64,000 nucleotides of DNA from Roseomonas haemaphysalidis (GTDB lineage Bacteria > Pseudomonadota > Alphaproteobacteria > Acetobacterales > Acetobacteraceae): contig NZ_CP061179.1 of NCBI RefSeq assembly GCF_017355405.1, positions 186,001 to 250,000 of the forward strand, written 5' to 3'. Position numbers and translations under genes: made by a program. Positions 17,045 to 24,105 of this stretch are shown here, in pieces. The notes beneath the pieces were generated by a model. It worked only from the letters and a program-made list of their open reading frames with translations. It was not told where the DNA came from and did no database searches. Numbering within the stretch: position 1 is the first letter of the stretch; every line of letters begins with the position of its first letter.

Positions 17045-18019
17045 TTAATCGAGCTTCATGCCGATTTGGTTGATCATGGCCCGGCTGGCTTCCACGTCCT
17101 TGCGGACCAGCTCGGCAAAGGCGGCGGGGGTGGTGGGCGCCGGCTCCATGCCCTGCTGCGCCAGCATGCGCACCAGCTCAGGCTGCTGCAGCACCCGGTT
17201 GAATTCCTGGTTCAGCAGCGCCGTCACCGCGTCCGGCATGCGGGCGGGGCCCAGCACGCCCCACCAGGTGGTCAGCTCCACGTCGTAGCCCAGCTCCCGC
17301 AAGGTCGGCGTGTCGGGCAGCGAGGCGCTGCGCGTGGCACCCGATACCGCCAGGGGCCGCGCGCCGCCCGACTGCAGCGCGCTGGCGGCCGAGGCGATGG
17401 AAGACCCCACCGCCGCCACATGCCCGCCCAGCAGGTCCGCCATGGCGGGGTTGGAGCCGCGGTAGGGCACGTGCTGCATGGCGATGCCGCCGCGCAGCCG
17501 CAGGGCCTCGCTGATGATGTGCGAGGAGCTGCCGCTGCCGGAGCTGCCGAAGGCCAGGGTGCCGGGCGCCGCCCTGGCGGCGCGGGCCAGGTCCTCGAAG
17601 GTGTGGTAGGGCGATTGCGCGGCCACGGTGATCACGGGGGGCGACTGCACCGCGAAGGCGATGGGCGTGAAGTCCTTGACCGGATCGAAGGCTACCTTGG
17701 TCAGCAGCGGCGCCAGCACCAGGTTGTCCTGCTGGCCCAGCACGATGTCGTAGCCTTCCGCCGGCGCGCGGGCGGCCTCGGCCAGCCCGATCACGCCGTT
17801 GGCGCCGGCGCGGTTCTCCACCACCACCGTCCAGCCCCTGGCCTCGGCCAGCCGCACGCACATGGCGCGTGCCAGCAGGTCGGTACCACCGCCGGGCGGG
17901 AAGGGCGAGATCATGCGGATGGGCCGCGACGGATAGCTCTGGGCGGAGGCCCGTCGCGACAGTGGAAGCGCCGGCAGGCTGCCGGCGAGGGCCAGGGCCC
18001 CCAGGTGGCGGCGCAGCAT
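17045..18019 (-). CDS. Bug/TctC-family solute receptor (3 of 8)
   Basis: A 324-residue periplasmic receptor. The start (LRRHLGALALAGSLPALPL) is a signal peptide with cleavage near RASAQS. It is followed by YPSRPIRMISPFPPGGGTD, NRAGANGVIGLAEAA and HVPYRGSNPAMADLLGG. GGGAGG lies before the ATG. It is the first gene of the receptor, HMG-CoA-lyase and CoA-transferase cluster and is separated from the upstream lyase gene by 227 bp containing two hairpins, so it probably has its own promoter. Confidence 0.94.
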   Translation of the reverse strand: MLRRHLGALALAGSLPALPLSRRASAQSYPSRPIRMISPFPPGGGTDLLARAMCVRLAEARGWTVVVENRAGANGVIGLAEAARAPAEGYDIVLGQQDNLVLAPLLTKVAFDPVKDFTPIAFAVQSPPVITVAAQSPYHTFEDLARAARAAPGTLAFGSSGSGSSSHIISEALRLRGGIAMQHVPYRGSNPAMADLLGGHVAAVGSSIASAASALQSGGARPLAVSGATRSASLPDTPTLRELGYDVELTTWWGVLGPARMPDAVTALLNQEFNRVLQQPELVRMLAQQGMEPAPTTPAAFAELVRKDVEASRAMINQIGMKLD

Positions 18020-18070
18020 GGTGGTGTGTTCCTCCCGTGATCTCCGGCTTGTGCCGGGGCGGGGCTTGGC

Positions 18071-18091
18071 GAAGGGGGCGTTGCCACCCTT
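18071..18091 (-). terminator. Second hairpin downstream of the lyase gene
   Basis: GAAGGGGGC, loop GTT and GCC-A-CCCTTC form a nine-pair stem with one bulge in the gap between the lyase and receptor genes. With the hairpin at 18224-18247 it could end transcription of the leuCD-lyase unit. No U-tract is present. Confidence 0.3.
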
Positions 18092-18223
18092 CCCCTCCCC
18101 TTCTGGACAGGAGTATCGCGAGGACCGGCGCGCCAGGGAAGCGGCCTTTGCGATCCGATCACAACTGGACGCCGTTCGGAGCGGCCACGCGGCGTGCCGC
18201 CGGTCTTCCGGCGTGCCCGTCCC

Positions 18224-18247
18224 AAGCCCCGCTGGGCGGGGCCTTGC
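18224..18247 (-). terminator. Hairpin at the end of the leuCD-lyase unit
   Basis: CAAG-CCCCGC, loop TGG and GCGGGG-c-CTTG pair over ten positions with one bulge. The structure touches the stop codon of the lyase gene. Its position marks a likely transcript end or processing site; there is no T-run, as is common in very GC-rich genomes. Confidence 0.4.
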
Positions 18248-19155
18248 TAGGGTTCGCCGCCGGCGCGGCGGGCCTGCACGGCCTCTGCCCGGGCGGCATA
18301 GGCGTCCTCGGCCGCCACCAGCGCGTCCAGCCCGGTCAGGGCGTTGTAGCGGGCAAAGGGCAACAGGGCATCGCCGCCCGCCTGCACCCGTCCGGTCTGC
18401 CGCAAGGTCGCGAACAGGCGGTCCATGGCCTGGAGCGCGGCCAGCAGCGCTGCCATCGGGAACATCACCGCCGCCGCGCCGGCCGCCTGGCATTCGGCGG
18501 CGGACAGGCCGGGGCGCCCGCTGGCCTGCGACACATTGGCCAGATGTGGGCCGGGCACCGCCGCGCAGGCGGCGCGCAATGTCGCGGAGTCGTCCGCGCC
18601 CTGCACGAACACCATGTCGGCCCCGGCTTCGCGGAACAGCGCGGCACGCTCCAGCGCGGCGTCCAGACCCTCGACGCCCAGCGCGTCGGTGCGGGCGCAG
18701 ATCACCAGCGCCGGGTCGCGCCGCGCGTCCAGCGCCGCGGCCAGCTTGCCGAGCTGCTCGCGCACTGGCACCACCGCCTTGCCGCTGAGGTAGCCGCAGC
18801 GCTTCGGTGTCACCTGATCTTCCATGAAGAAGCCGGCGATGCCCGCCTGCTCGAAGGCGCGCACCATGCGCGCCACGTTGTGCGGCCCGCCGAAGCCGGT
18901 GTCGGCATCCACCAGCACGGGCAGGTCGGTCGCCGCCGCGATGCGCCCGTAATGGTCGGCGAAGTCGCGCAGGCCGAGCTGGCCGAGGTCGGCGGCGCCC
19001 AGCAGCGTTCCGGTCGCGGCATTGCCGCCGGCCACCACGGCGCCGAAGCCGTGCTGCGCCGCCAGCCGGGCGGACAGCGCGTCCTGCACGCCGGGCAGCA
19101 CCAGGATCTCGGGTGCGTCGAGCAGCGCGCGCAGGCGGTGTCCGGGATGTGTCAC
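18247..19155 (-). CDS. Isocitrate lyase/PEP mutase superfamily lyase
   Basis: A 302-residue C-C bond lyase of the family that includes 2-methylisocitrate lyase, 2,3-dimethylmalate lyase, oxaloacetate decarboxylase and PEP mutase. Metal-binding DADTGFGG is at 83-90 (Asp83, Asp85), followed by MEDQ (111-114) and ARTDA (154-158). The segment KRCGYLSGK (118-126) carries Cys120, the residue that marks C-C lyases rather than PEP mutases. The GTG start at 19155 overlaps the leuD stop (GTGA) and has GGGGGAGA before it, so it is translationally coupled to LeuD. A hydro-lyase directly followed by this lyase matches the dimethylmaleate hydratase plus dimethylmalate lyase pairing known from nicotinate fermentation. 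Confidence 0.9.
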   Translation of the reverse strand: MTHPGHRLRALLDAPEILVLPGVQDALSARLAAQHGFGAVVAGGNAATGTLLGAADLGQLGLRDFADHYGRIAAATDLPVLVDADTGFGGPHNVARMVRAFEQAGIAGFFMEDQVTPKRCGYLSGKAVVPVREQLGKLAAALDARRDPALVICARTDALGVEGLDAALERAALFREAGADMVFVQGADDSATLRAACAAVPGPHLANVSQASGRPGLSAAECQAAGAAAVMFPMAALLAALQAMDRLFATLRQTGRVQAGGDALLPFARYNALTGLDALVAAEDAYAARAEAVQARRAGGEP

Positions 19156-19796
19156 GCGCCGTCTCCCCCGCCGGCGACGCGGCTGTTCCAACCGGGCCGG
19201 GCCATCTGTTGCAGCCAGGGACGCGAGGCGCGCTGCGCCGCCTCGAAAGTGGCGATGGCTTCGCCCGAGCGCAGCGTCAGGCCAATGTCATCCAGCCCTT
19301 CCAGCAGCGCGATGCGTTCCACCGGCGCCACCTCGAAGCCGAGCGCGAAGCCGCCGGGTCCCGTCGCGCGCTGCGCGGCGAGATCGACGCGAAAGCCGGG
19401 CGCGCCGTCGGCGGCGGCGACTGCGGCGGACAGCGCGGCATGCGCCGCCTCCGCCAGCGTCACCGGCAGGATGGCATTGCGCAGGCAGTTCTCACGGAAC
19501 ACCTCGCCGAAGCTGCGGGCGAACAGCACGCGGATGCCAAAGCCATCCAGTGCCCAGGCCGCGTGCTCGCGCGTGCTGCCGCAGCCGAAGTTGCGGCCGG
19601 CGACCAGCATGCGCGTTGCCGCGAAGCGCGGCTGGTTCAGCACGAAGTCCGGGTCCCGCCGCCAATTGGCAAAGAGCCCGGCGCCGTAATCGACGTTGCT
19701 GCCGCGCATGTGCGAGGCGGGCAGGATCTGGTCCGTGTCGATGTCATCCTGCGGCAGCAGGGCGGCGGTGCCGCTGACCGGCTCGAAGCGGCGCAT
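19152..19796 (-). CDS. leuD: 3-isopropylmalate dehydratase-like small subunit
   Basis: A 214-residue swivelling-domain subunit of the aconitase family. DIDTDQILPASHM (18-30), the NFGCGSTREHAAWAL signature and GLDDIGLTL near the C-terminus identify it. The loop after DTDQILP, which sets substrate choice in this family, reads ASHMRGSNVDYG and lacks the KRTG pattern of leucine-biosynthetic LeuD, hinting at another substituted malate or maleate. Its start shares one base with the leuC stop and its stop overlaps the lyase start. Name by homology; a role in leucine synthesis is doubtful because no leuA or leuB is present. Confidence 0.9.
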   Translation of the reverse strand: MRRFEPVSGTAALLPQDDIDTDQILPASHMRGSNVDYGAGLFANWRRDPDFVLNQPRFAATRMLVAGRNFGCGSTREHAAWALDGFGIRVLFARSFGEVFRENCLRNAILPVTLAEAAHAALSAAVAAADGAPGFRVDLAAQRATGPGGFALGFEVAPVERIALLEGLDDIGLTLRSGEAIATFEAAQRASRPWLQQMARPGWNSRVAGGGDGA

Positions 19797-21196
19797 CAGC
19801 GGGGCGCCCGGGCGCGCGGGTCGGCGATATGGCCCGACAGCGCGGCGGCGACCGCCATGGCCGGGCTGGCCAGGTGCGTCATCACGCCCGCCCCCTGGCG
19901 CCCCGCGAAGTTGCGGTTGGTGGTGGAAACGATGCGTTGCCCCGAGCGCCCCTCGTCGCCATTGACGCCGGCGCACATGGAGCAGCCGGACTCGCGCCAT
20001 TCGAAGCCGGCGTCGAGGAACATGCGATGCAAGCCCAGCCGCTCGGCCTCCTGCTTCACGGCGGAGGAGCCGGGCACCACGGCGGCCTCCACCCCCGGCG
20101 CCACCCGCCGGCCGTCCAGCAGGGCGGCGGCGGCCTGCAGGTCGCTCAGCCGGGCATTGGTGCAGGAGCCGATGAAGACCCGGTCCACCGGCAACCCGGC
20201 GATCGGCTGTCCCGGCGCCAGCTGCATGTAGGCGAGCGCCCGCCCCAGGGCCTCGCGGTCTTCCGGTGCCGCCAGCGCGGGGTCCGGCACATGGCCGGAG
20301 ATGCCGATCACGTGGGTGGGGTCGATGCCCCAGGTGATCTGTGGCTCCAACGCGCTGCAATCCACCGAAAGGTCGTGGTCGAACACCGCCTCGGCATCGG
20401 TCGCCAGGTCGCGCCAAGCGGTGCGGGCGGCGGCGAGCTCCGGGCCGGTGGGCGCGCAGGGCCGGCCTTCCAGCCAGGCGAAGACCGTCTCGTCCGGTGC
20501 CACCAGGCCGGTGCGGCCGCCCAGCTCGGTGATCATGTTGCACAGGGTCAGCCGTGCCTCGACCGGCAGGGCGCGGGCGACGGGGCCGGCGAATTCCACC
20601 GCATGGCCGCGCGCCAGCGTGCTGCCGTAGTGACCGATCAGAAAGAGGATCAGGTCCTTGGCCGTCACGCCCGGGGCCAGCGCCCCTTCCAGCGTGATGC
20701 GCATCTGCTTTGGCTTGTGCAGTGCCAGGGTCTGGGTGGCGAGCACATGCACCAGCTCCGTGGTGCCGGTGGCCAGCCCCAGCGCGCCGATGCCGCCCAC
20801 CGTGCAGGCGTGGCTGTCCGGGCAAGCCACCGTGCTGCCCGGCAAGGCGATGCCGAGTTCGGGCGACACCACATGCACGATGCCCTGCACCGGGCTGTCC
20901 AGCCCGATCAGGTGCAGGCCGAAATCCTCGGCCCCCGCGCGCGTCGCGGCCAGCGAGGCGGTGGCCTGGGGGTTGCTCGCGGCCGTGCGGTTCGGCCGCG
21001 TGTCCACCGTGTGGTCGGTGACCGCCACGGTCAGTTCAGGCCGCCGCGCCGCCCGGCCGGCGGCGCGCAGCTTGCCGAAGGCGTGCGGGGCGTGCAGGTC
21101 GTGGATCACGTTGCGGTCCACATACACCAGCACGCGCCCGTCTTCCCGCACCCCCACCACGTGGCTGTCCCAGATCTTGTCGAAGAGCGTCGGCAT
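19796..21196 (-). CDS. leuC: 3-isopropylmalate dehydratase-like large subunit
   Basis: A 466-residue [4Fe-4S] hydro-lyase subunit, the same length as E. coli LeuC. Cluster ligands are Cys345 in FIGSCTNAR and Cys405 and Cys408 in GCSMC. DHTVDT, the CPDSH loop and TTNRNFAGRQG are in place. The loop after CPDSH reads ACTVGGIG rather than TATHGAFG of biosynthetic LeuC, so the conserved His there is missing. Met 21196 has AAAGGAC. It lies 17 bp after a Bug receptor and before leuD and a lyase, which suggests a catabolic hydratase or isomerase for a methylated or alkylated malate. Enzyme family certain, substrate inferred. Confidence 0.93.
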   Translation of the reverse strand: MPTLFDKIWDSHVVGVREDGRVLVYVDRNVIHDLHAPHAFGKLRAAGRAARRPELTVAVTDHTVDTRPNRTAASNPQATASLAATRAGAEDFGLHLIGLDSPVQGIVHVVSPELGIALPGSTVACPDSHACTVGGIGALGLATGTTELVHVLATQTLALHKPKQMRITLEGALAPGVTAKDLILFLIGHYGSTLARGHAVEFAGPVARALPVEARLTLCNMITELGGRTGLVAPDETVFAWLEGRPCAPTGPELAAARTAWRDLATDAEAVFDHDLSVDCSALEPQITWGIDPTHVIGISGHVPDPALAAPEDREALGRALAYMQLAPGQPIAGLPVDRVFIGSCTNARLSDLQAAAALLDGRRVAPGVEAAVVPGSSAVKQEAERLGLHRMFLDAGFEWRESGCSMCAGVNGDEGRSGQRIVSTTNRNFAGRQGAGVMTHLASPAMAVAAALSGHIADPRARAPR

Positions 21197-21213
21197 GCGG
21201 GCGTCCTTTCCGG

Positions 21214-22188
21214 CTATTCCGGCTTCGCGCCGGTGGCCTGCACGATGGGCCGCCACTTGGCGGTTTCGCTGCGGATGAAGCGTCCCAGCTCCTCCGGCGT
21301 GGAGGGCGTGGGTGTGGCGCCATGCGCCACCAGCAGGGCCTTGACCTCCGGGTCCCGCAGCGTTTCGCGGAGGGCGGCGTTCAGCTTCTGAACGATGGGC
21401 GCGGGCAGCCCCTTGGGCCCGACCAGCGCATACCAGTTGGCGACGGCGAAGCCCGGCAGCGTTTCCGCGACGGTCGGCACGTCCGGCAGCTCCGGCAGGC
21501 GCTGCTCCGTCGGCACGGCCAGGGCGCGCAGGCGCCCGGCCTCGATCATCGGCAGGGCATTGGGCGCGGTCGCGAAGGAATAGTCGATCTTGCCGCTGAT
21601 CAGGTCCGTCATCGCCGGCCCGCCGCCGCGGTAAGCCACGTGCACGGTGCGGATGCCGGCCAGGTGGTCCAGCAGCGCGCCGGACAGGTGCCCCGCCCCG
21701 CCAATGCCCGAAGAGCTGTAGCTCAGCGTATCCGGCTTGGCCTTGGCGGCGGCCACCAGCTCGGCCACGCTGCGCCAGGGCCGGTCCGCCGGCACCACCA
21801 GCACGCTCTGGATGTCCACGGCCATGCCGATCGGCGCCAGATCCGTGGCGGGGTCGAAGCCCAGGTCGGTGAACATGCTGGGGTTGATGGCCAGCGCCGA
21901 GATGGTGCCCATCAAGAGGTTGTAGCCATCGGCCGCCGCCCGCACCGTGGTGCTGGTGGCCACGTTGCCGCTGCCGCCCGGGCGGTTGTCCACCACCACC
22001 GGCTGGCCCAGCAGGGCGCCGAGCTTCGGTGCCATCATGCGCGTCACCGTGTCGGTGGAACCGCCGGGGGCGAAGCCGACCGTGATCTTGATGGGGCGGT
22101 CCGGATAGGCCGCGGAGCCCTGCGCCAGGGCCGGGGCGGCGAGGGCGAGGCCCATTCCGCCGCCCAGCAGCGCGCGCCGATGGATCAT
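21214..22188 (-). CDS. Bug/TctC-family solute receptor (4 of 8)
   Basis: A 324-residue periplasmic receptor with a signal peptide (IHRRALLGGGMGLALAAPALA, cut near ALAQG). The family landmarks are YPDRPIKITVGFAPGGSTD, NRPGGSGNVATSTT and HVAYRGGGPAMTDLISG. Met at 22188 is preferred to an upstream in-frame Met because the signal peptide starts there. It is the promoter-proximal gene of the leuCD-lyase unit, divergent from a GntR/FCD regulator, so it probably feeds that pathway its acid substrate. Confidence 0.94.
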   Translation of the reverse strand: MIHRRALLGGGMGLALAAPALAQGSAAYPDRPIKITVGFAPGGSTDTVTRMMAPKLGALLGQPVVVDNRPGGSGNVATSTTVRAAADGYNLLMGTISALAINPSMFTDLGFDPATDLAPIGMAVDIQSVLVVPADRPWRSVAELVAAAKAKPDTLSYSSSGIGGAGHLSGALLDHLAGIRTVHVAYRGGGPAMTDLISGKIDYSFATAPNALPMIEAGRLRALAVPTEQRLPELPDVPTVAETLPGFAVANWYALVGPKGLPAPIVQKLNAALRETLRDPEVKALLVAHGATPTPSTPEELGRFIRSETAKWRPIVQATGAKPE

Positions 22189-22275
22189 GTGACAGTTCCT
22201 CCCGGCGCTGGTTCCAGGGCTCGGGGCCCGGCCGCGCCATTGTTTCCCCACGCAGCTTCAAGGGCGCGGGTCGTT

Positions 22276-22314
22276 CTGTCAACAGATTGTCTACAATCTG
22301 TCATCCGTTGACAG
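22276..22314. promoter_or_regulatory. Nested palindromic operator between GntR and the leuCD operon
   Basis: The central ACAGATTGTCTACAATCTGT (22282-22301) is a perfect 20-bp palindrome containing TTGT-CT-ACAA, close to the TNGTNNNACNA consensus of FCD-type GntR proteins. An outer pair, CTGTCAAC (22276-22283) and GTTGACAG (22307-22314), encloses it; each arm contains TTGACA pointing outward, so the arms may be the -35 boxes of two divergent promoters. A regulator bound at the centre would control both directions. Confidence 0.75.
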
Positions 22315-22342
22315 GGCGGGGTGCCTATGGCCCGCTGGCCCT

Positions 22343-23035
22343 ATGCCTGACGCCTTGCCCGACCACGATCCCGACCTTCGCGCGGCCGCCCCACGCAGCG
22401 AGTCCCGTTCCGACTTCGTGCGCGATGCGCTGGAGCGAATGATCATGTCCGGCGAATTGGCCCCAGGCGAAAGGCTCAACGAACTGGCGCTGGCCGCGCG
22501 CCTTGGCGTGTCGCGCGGCCCGCTGCGGGAGGCGATGCGCGGCCTGCAGCAGGAAGGGCTCGTGGCGGGCGACGCCGGCCAGCGCGGCATGAGCGTGCGC
22601 CGGCTGGACGCCACGGAACTCGCGGAACTCTACGACGCCCGCGCGTTGCTGCAGGGCTTCACCTGCGCGCTGGCGGCACGGCGCGCGACGCCGGCGCAGC
22701 AGCGCGACCTGGAAGCGCGGCTGACGGCGCTGGAAGATGCGCTACGCGGCGGGGATACCGCGGCCTACTACCGCCTCAACCTCGAGTTCCACGAGGCGAT
22801 GCTGCAGGCCGCGGCGCATCAGCGTGGCGCCGCCATGTACCGCGCGTTGCTGAAGGAAAGCCACCCGCTGCGCCGCACCATGCTGGAAACGCCGGAAAAC
22901 CGCGATGCCAGCCACCTGGAGCACCGCCAGATGGTGGAAGCGATCCGCAGCGGCGATGCCGAAGCGGCGCGGCGGGCCGGGGAAGCGCATGTGCTGTCCG
23001 GCAAGGCGCGGTGGCTGCGAACGCTGTCTGGCTAA
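22343..23035 (+). CDS. GntR-family regulator, FadR/FCD subfamily
   Basis: A 230-residue regulator: GntR winged helix at about 22-88 (FVRDALERMIMSGELAPGE, LGVSRGPLREAMRGLQQEG) and an FCD ligand domain at about 97-225, with the expected metal-binding positions in YRLNLEFHEAM, HPLRR and HRQMVEAI. Members sense carboxylic acids. It is divergent from the leuCD unit across a perfect palindrome and upstream of the MBL-aldolase operon on its own strand, so it may control either or both. No ribosome site precedes the ATG, and a -35 at 22308 would put transcription very near the start codon, so the mRNA may be leaderless. Confidence 0.94.
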   Translation: MPDALPDHDPDLRAAAPRSESRSDFVRDALERMIMSGELAPGERLNELALAARLGVSRGPLREAMRGLQQEGLVAGDAGQRGMSVRRLDATELAELYDARALLQGFTCALAARRATPAQQRDLEARLTALEDALRGGDTAAYYRLNLEFHEAMLQAAAHQRGAAMYRALLKESHPLRRTMLETPENRDASHLEHRQMVEAIRSGDAEAARRAGEAHVLSGKARWLRTLSG

Positions 23036-23062
23036 CCAGCCCGGCACGCGGTCTGGGATACC

Positions 23063-23078
23063 GGACAGCGATCTGTCC
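23063..23078 (+). terminator. Short hairpin after gntR
   Basis: GGACAG-CGAT-CTGTCC is a perfect 6-bp stem-loop 28 bp after the gntR stop, followed by TGTTTGT. It could be a weak intrinsic terminator separating gntR from the MBL-aldolase operon; a protein site is the alternative. Confidence 0.35.
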
Positions 23079-23079
23079 T

Positions 23080-23094
23080 GTTTGTAGAACAAAC
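23080..23094. promoter_or_regulatory. Palindrome GTTTGT-AGA-ACAAAC, candidate GntR/FCD site
   Basis: The perfect 15-bp inverted repeat contains TTGTAGAACAA, an exact match to the TNGTNNNACNA consensus of FCD-type GntR regulators. It lies in the 257-bp gap between gntR and the MBL-aldolase operon. Binding by the neighbouring GntR is an inference. Confidence 0.5.
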
Positions 23095-23153
23095 CCGTTG
23101 CGCATGGCGGCGGACGATGCTTACGCTGACCACCGTCATGCGGAGCACGCGTT

Positions 23154-23166
23154 TGTTCGATGAACA
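23154..23166. promoter_or_regulatory. Second palindrome TGTTC-GAT-GAACA upstream of the MBL operon
   Basis: A perfect 13-bp inverted repeat whose centre is 73 bp from that of the 23080-23094 repeat, close to seven helical turns. Both begin with GTTTGT. Two in-phase sites would suit looping or cooperative repression of the operon starting at 23293. Confidence 0.4.
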
Positions 23167-23292
23167 GTTCCACGGACCTGGGACCTGATTCGGCGAACCT
23201 TGCTGGCGCGGTGCCAGATATTGGCAACGGCACGGCTGCGCCACAGACCACACGCGCGCGGTCCGCATCTGCTTGAGGGGAGCGTCGGCACC

Positions 23293-24105
23293 ATGAACAA
23301 TCACCACGCCCAATGCGGCGGACATCCCGCGGATGCGGAGGCATTCGGCCGCAGCGGCACGCTGCCCCGCGCCATCACGCCGGATTGCCTGTGGACCGGG
23401 CGGTGCCTCGCCAGCAGCGTGCCGGACATGCATGCGCATTATTCGCTGTACCTGCTGAAAGGCAGCGCGAAGACGGTGCTGGTCGATACCGGCCACCCCA
23501 TCCACTGGGAGGCCGTGAAGCGCGATGTCGACGCGTTTCTCGACGGGCGGCCACTGGACTACATCTTTCCAACCCATAGCGAGTTGCCGCATTCCGGGCT
23601 GCTGGAACGCTGGATGCGCGAATTCCCGGAGGCCGTGGCGGTGGGCGACATGCGCGACTATGCGCTCTACCACCCCACACTGGAGCATCGGTTTCGCCAA
23701 GTTTCGCCCGGCGATACGCTGGACCTTGGCGACCGCCACTTTCTGTTCCTGCCGCCCGTGTGGCGCGACCTGCCGGACACGCTGTGGGCCTTCGACACCA
23801 AGGACCGCATCCTGTTCCTGTCGGATGCCTGCGCCTACTTCCACGCCCATGTGCCCGGTCAGTGCGACCACCTGAGCAGCGAGATCGCGCCGCCCGACAT
23901 CGCCATGATGCAGGACTTCAACGACAAGGCGCTGCACTGGCCGAAGTTCACCGACAGCACGCCCAGCTTTCCGGAGATGGACGAGCTCGTTGCCCGCCTG
24001 CGCCCGCGCCTGCTGGCCGGCGCGCATGGCTGCGTGGTGGACACGCCGGCGCAGACCCTGCCGCTGTTCAAGCAGGGCATCGCCATGGGGCCCGTGGCCG
24101 CGTGA
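23293..24105 (+). CDS. Metallo-beta-lactamase-fold protein, diiron-like
   Basis: A 270-residue MBL-fold protein. The metal motif is HSELPHSG (His95, Glu97, His100), which follows the HxExDH pattern of flavodiiron-protein lactamase domains rather than the HxHxDH of hydrolases. The usual Asp at position 99 is Pro, and the second His region reads PPVWRDLPDTL without His. SDAC carries Asp178 and AGAHG carries His245. There is no flavodoxin domain. Oxygen or redox chemistry, or a rebuilt site, is possible; hydrolase function is not assured. It is the first of three overlapping genes. Met 23293 has GAGGGGAG upstream. Confidence 0.85.
   Translation: MNNHHAQCGGHPADAEAFGRSGTLPRAITPDCLWTGRCLASSVPDMHAHYSLYLLKGSAKTVLVDTGHPIHWEAVKRDVDAFLDGRPLDYIFPTHSELPHSGLLERWMREFPEAVAVGDMRDYALYHPTLEHRFRQVSPGDTLDLGDRHFLFLPPVWRDLPDTLWAFDTKDRILFLSDACAYFHAHVPGQCDHLSSEIAPPDIAMMQDFNDKALHWPKFTDSTPSFPEMDELVARLRPRLLAGAHGCVVDTPAQTLPLFKQGIAMGPVAA

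Noticed and set aside
19152..21196. LeuCD as part of leucine biosynthesis
   Set aside because: No leuA or leuB is adjacent, the substrate loops differ from biosynthetic enzymes and the partners are a receptor and a C-C lyase. Not excluded without the whole genome.
19796..22282. Apparent 828-residue LeuC fusion
   Set aside because: The N-terminal 360 codons are a shadow of the Bug receptor gene. LeuC starts at 21196 with a ribosome site and has the normal 466 residues.
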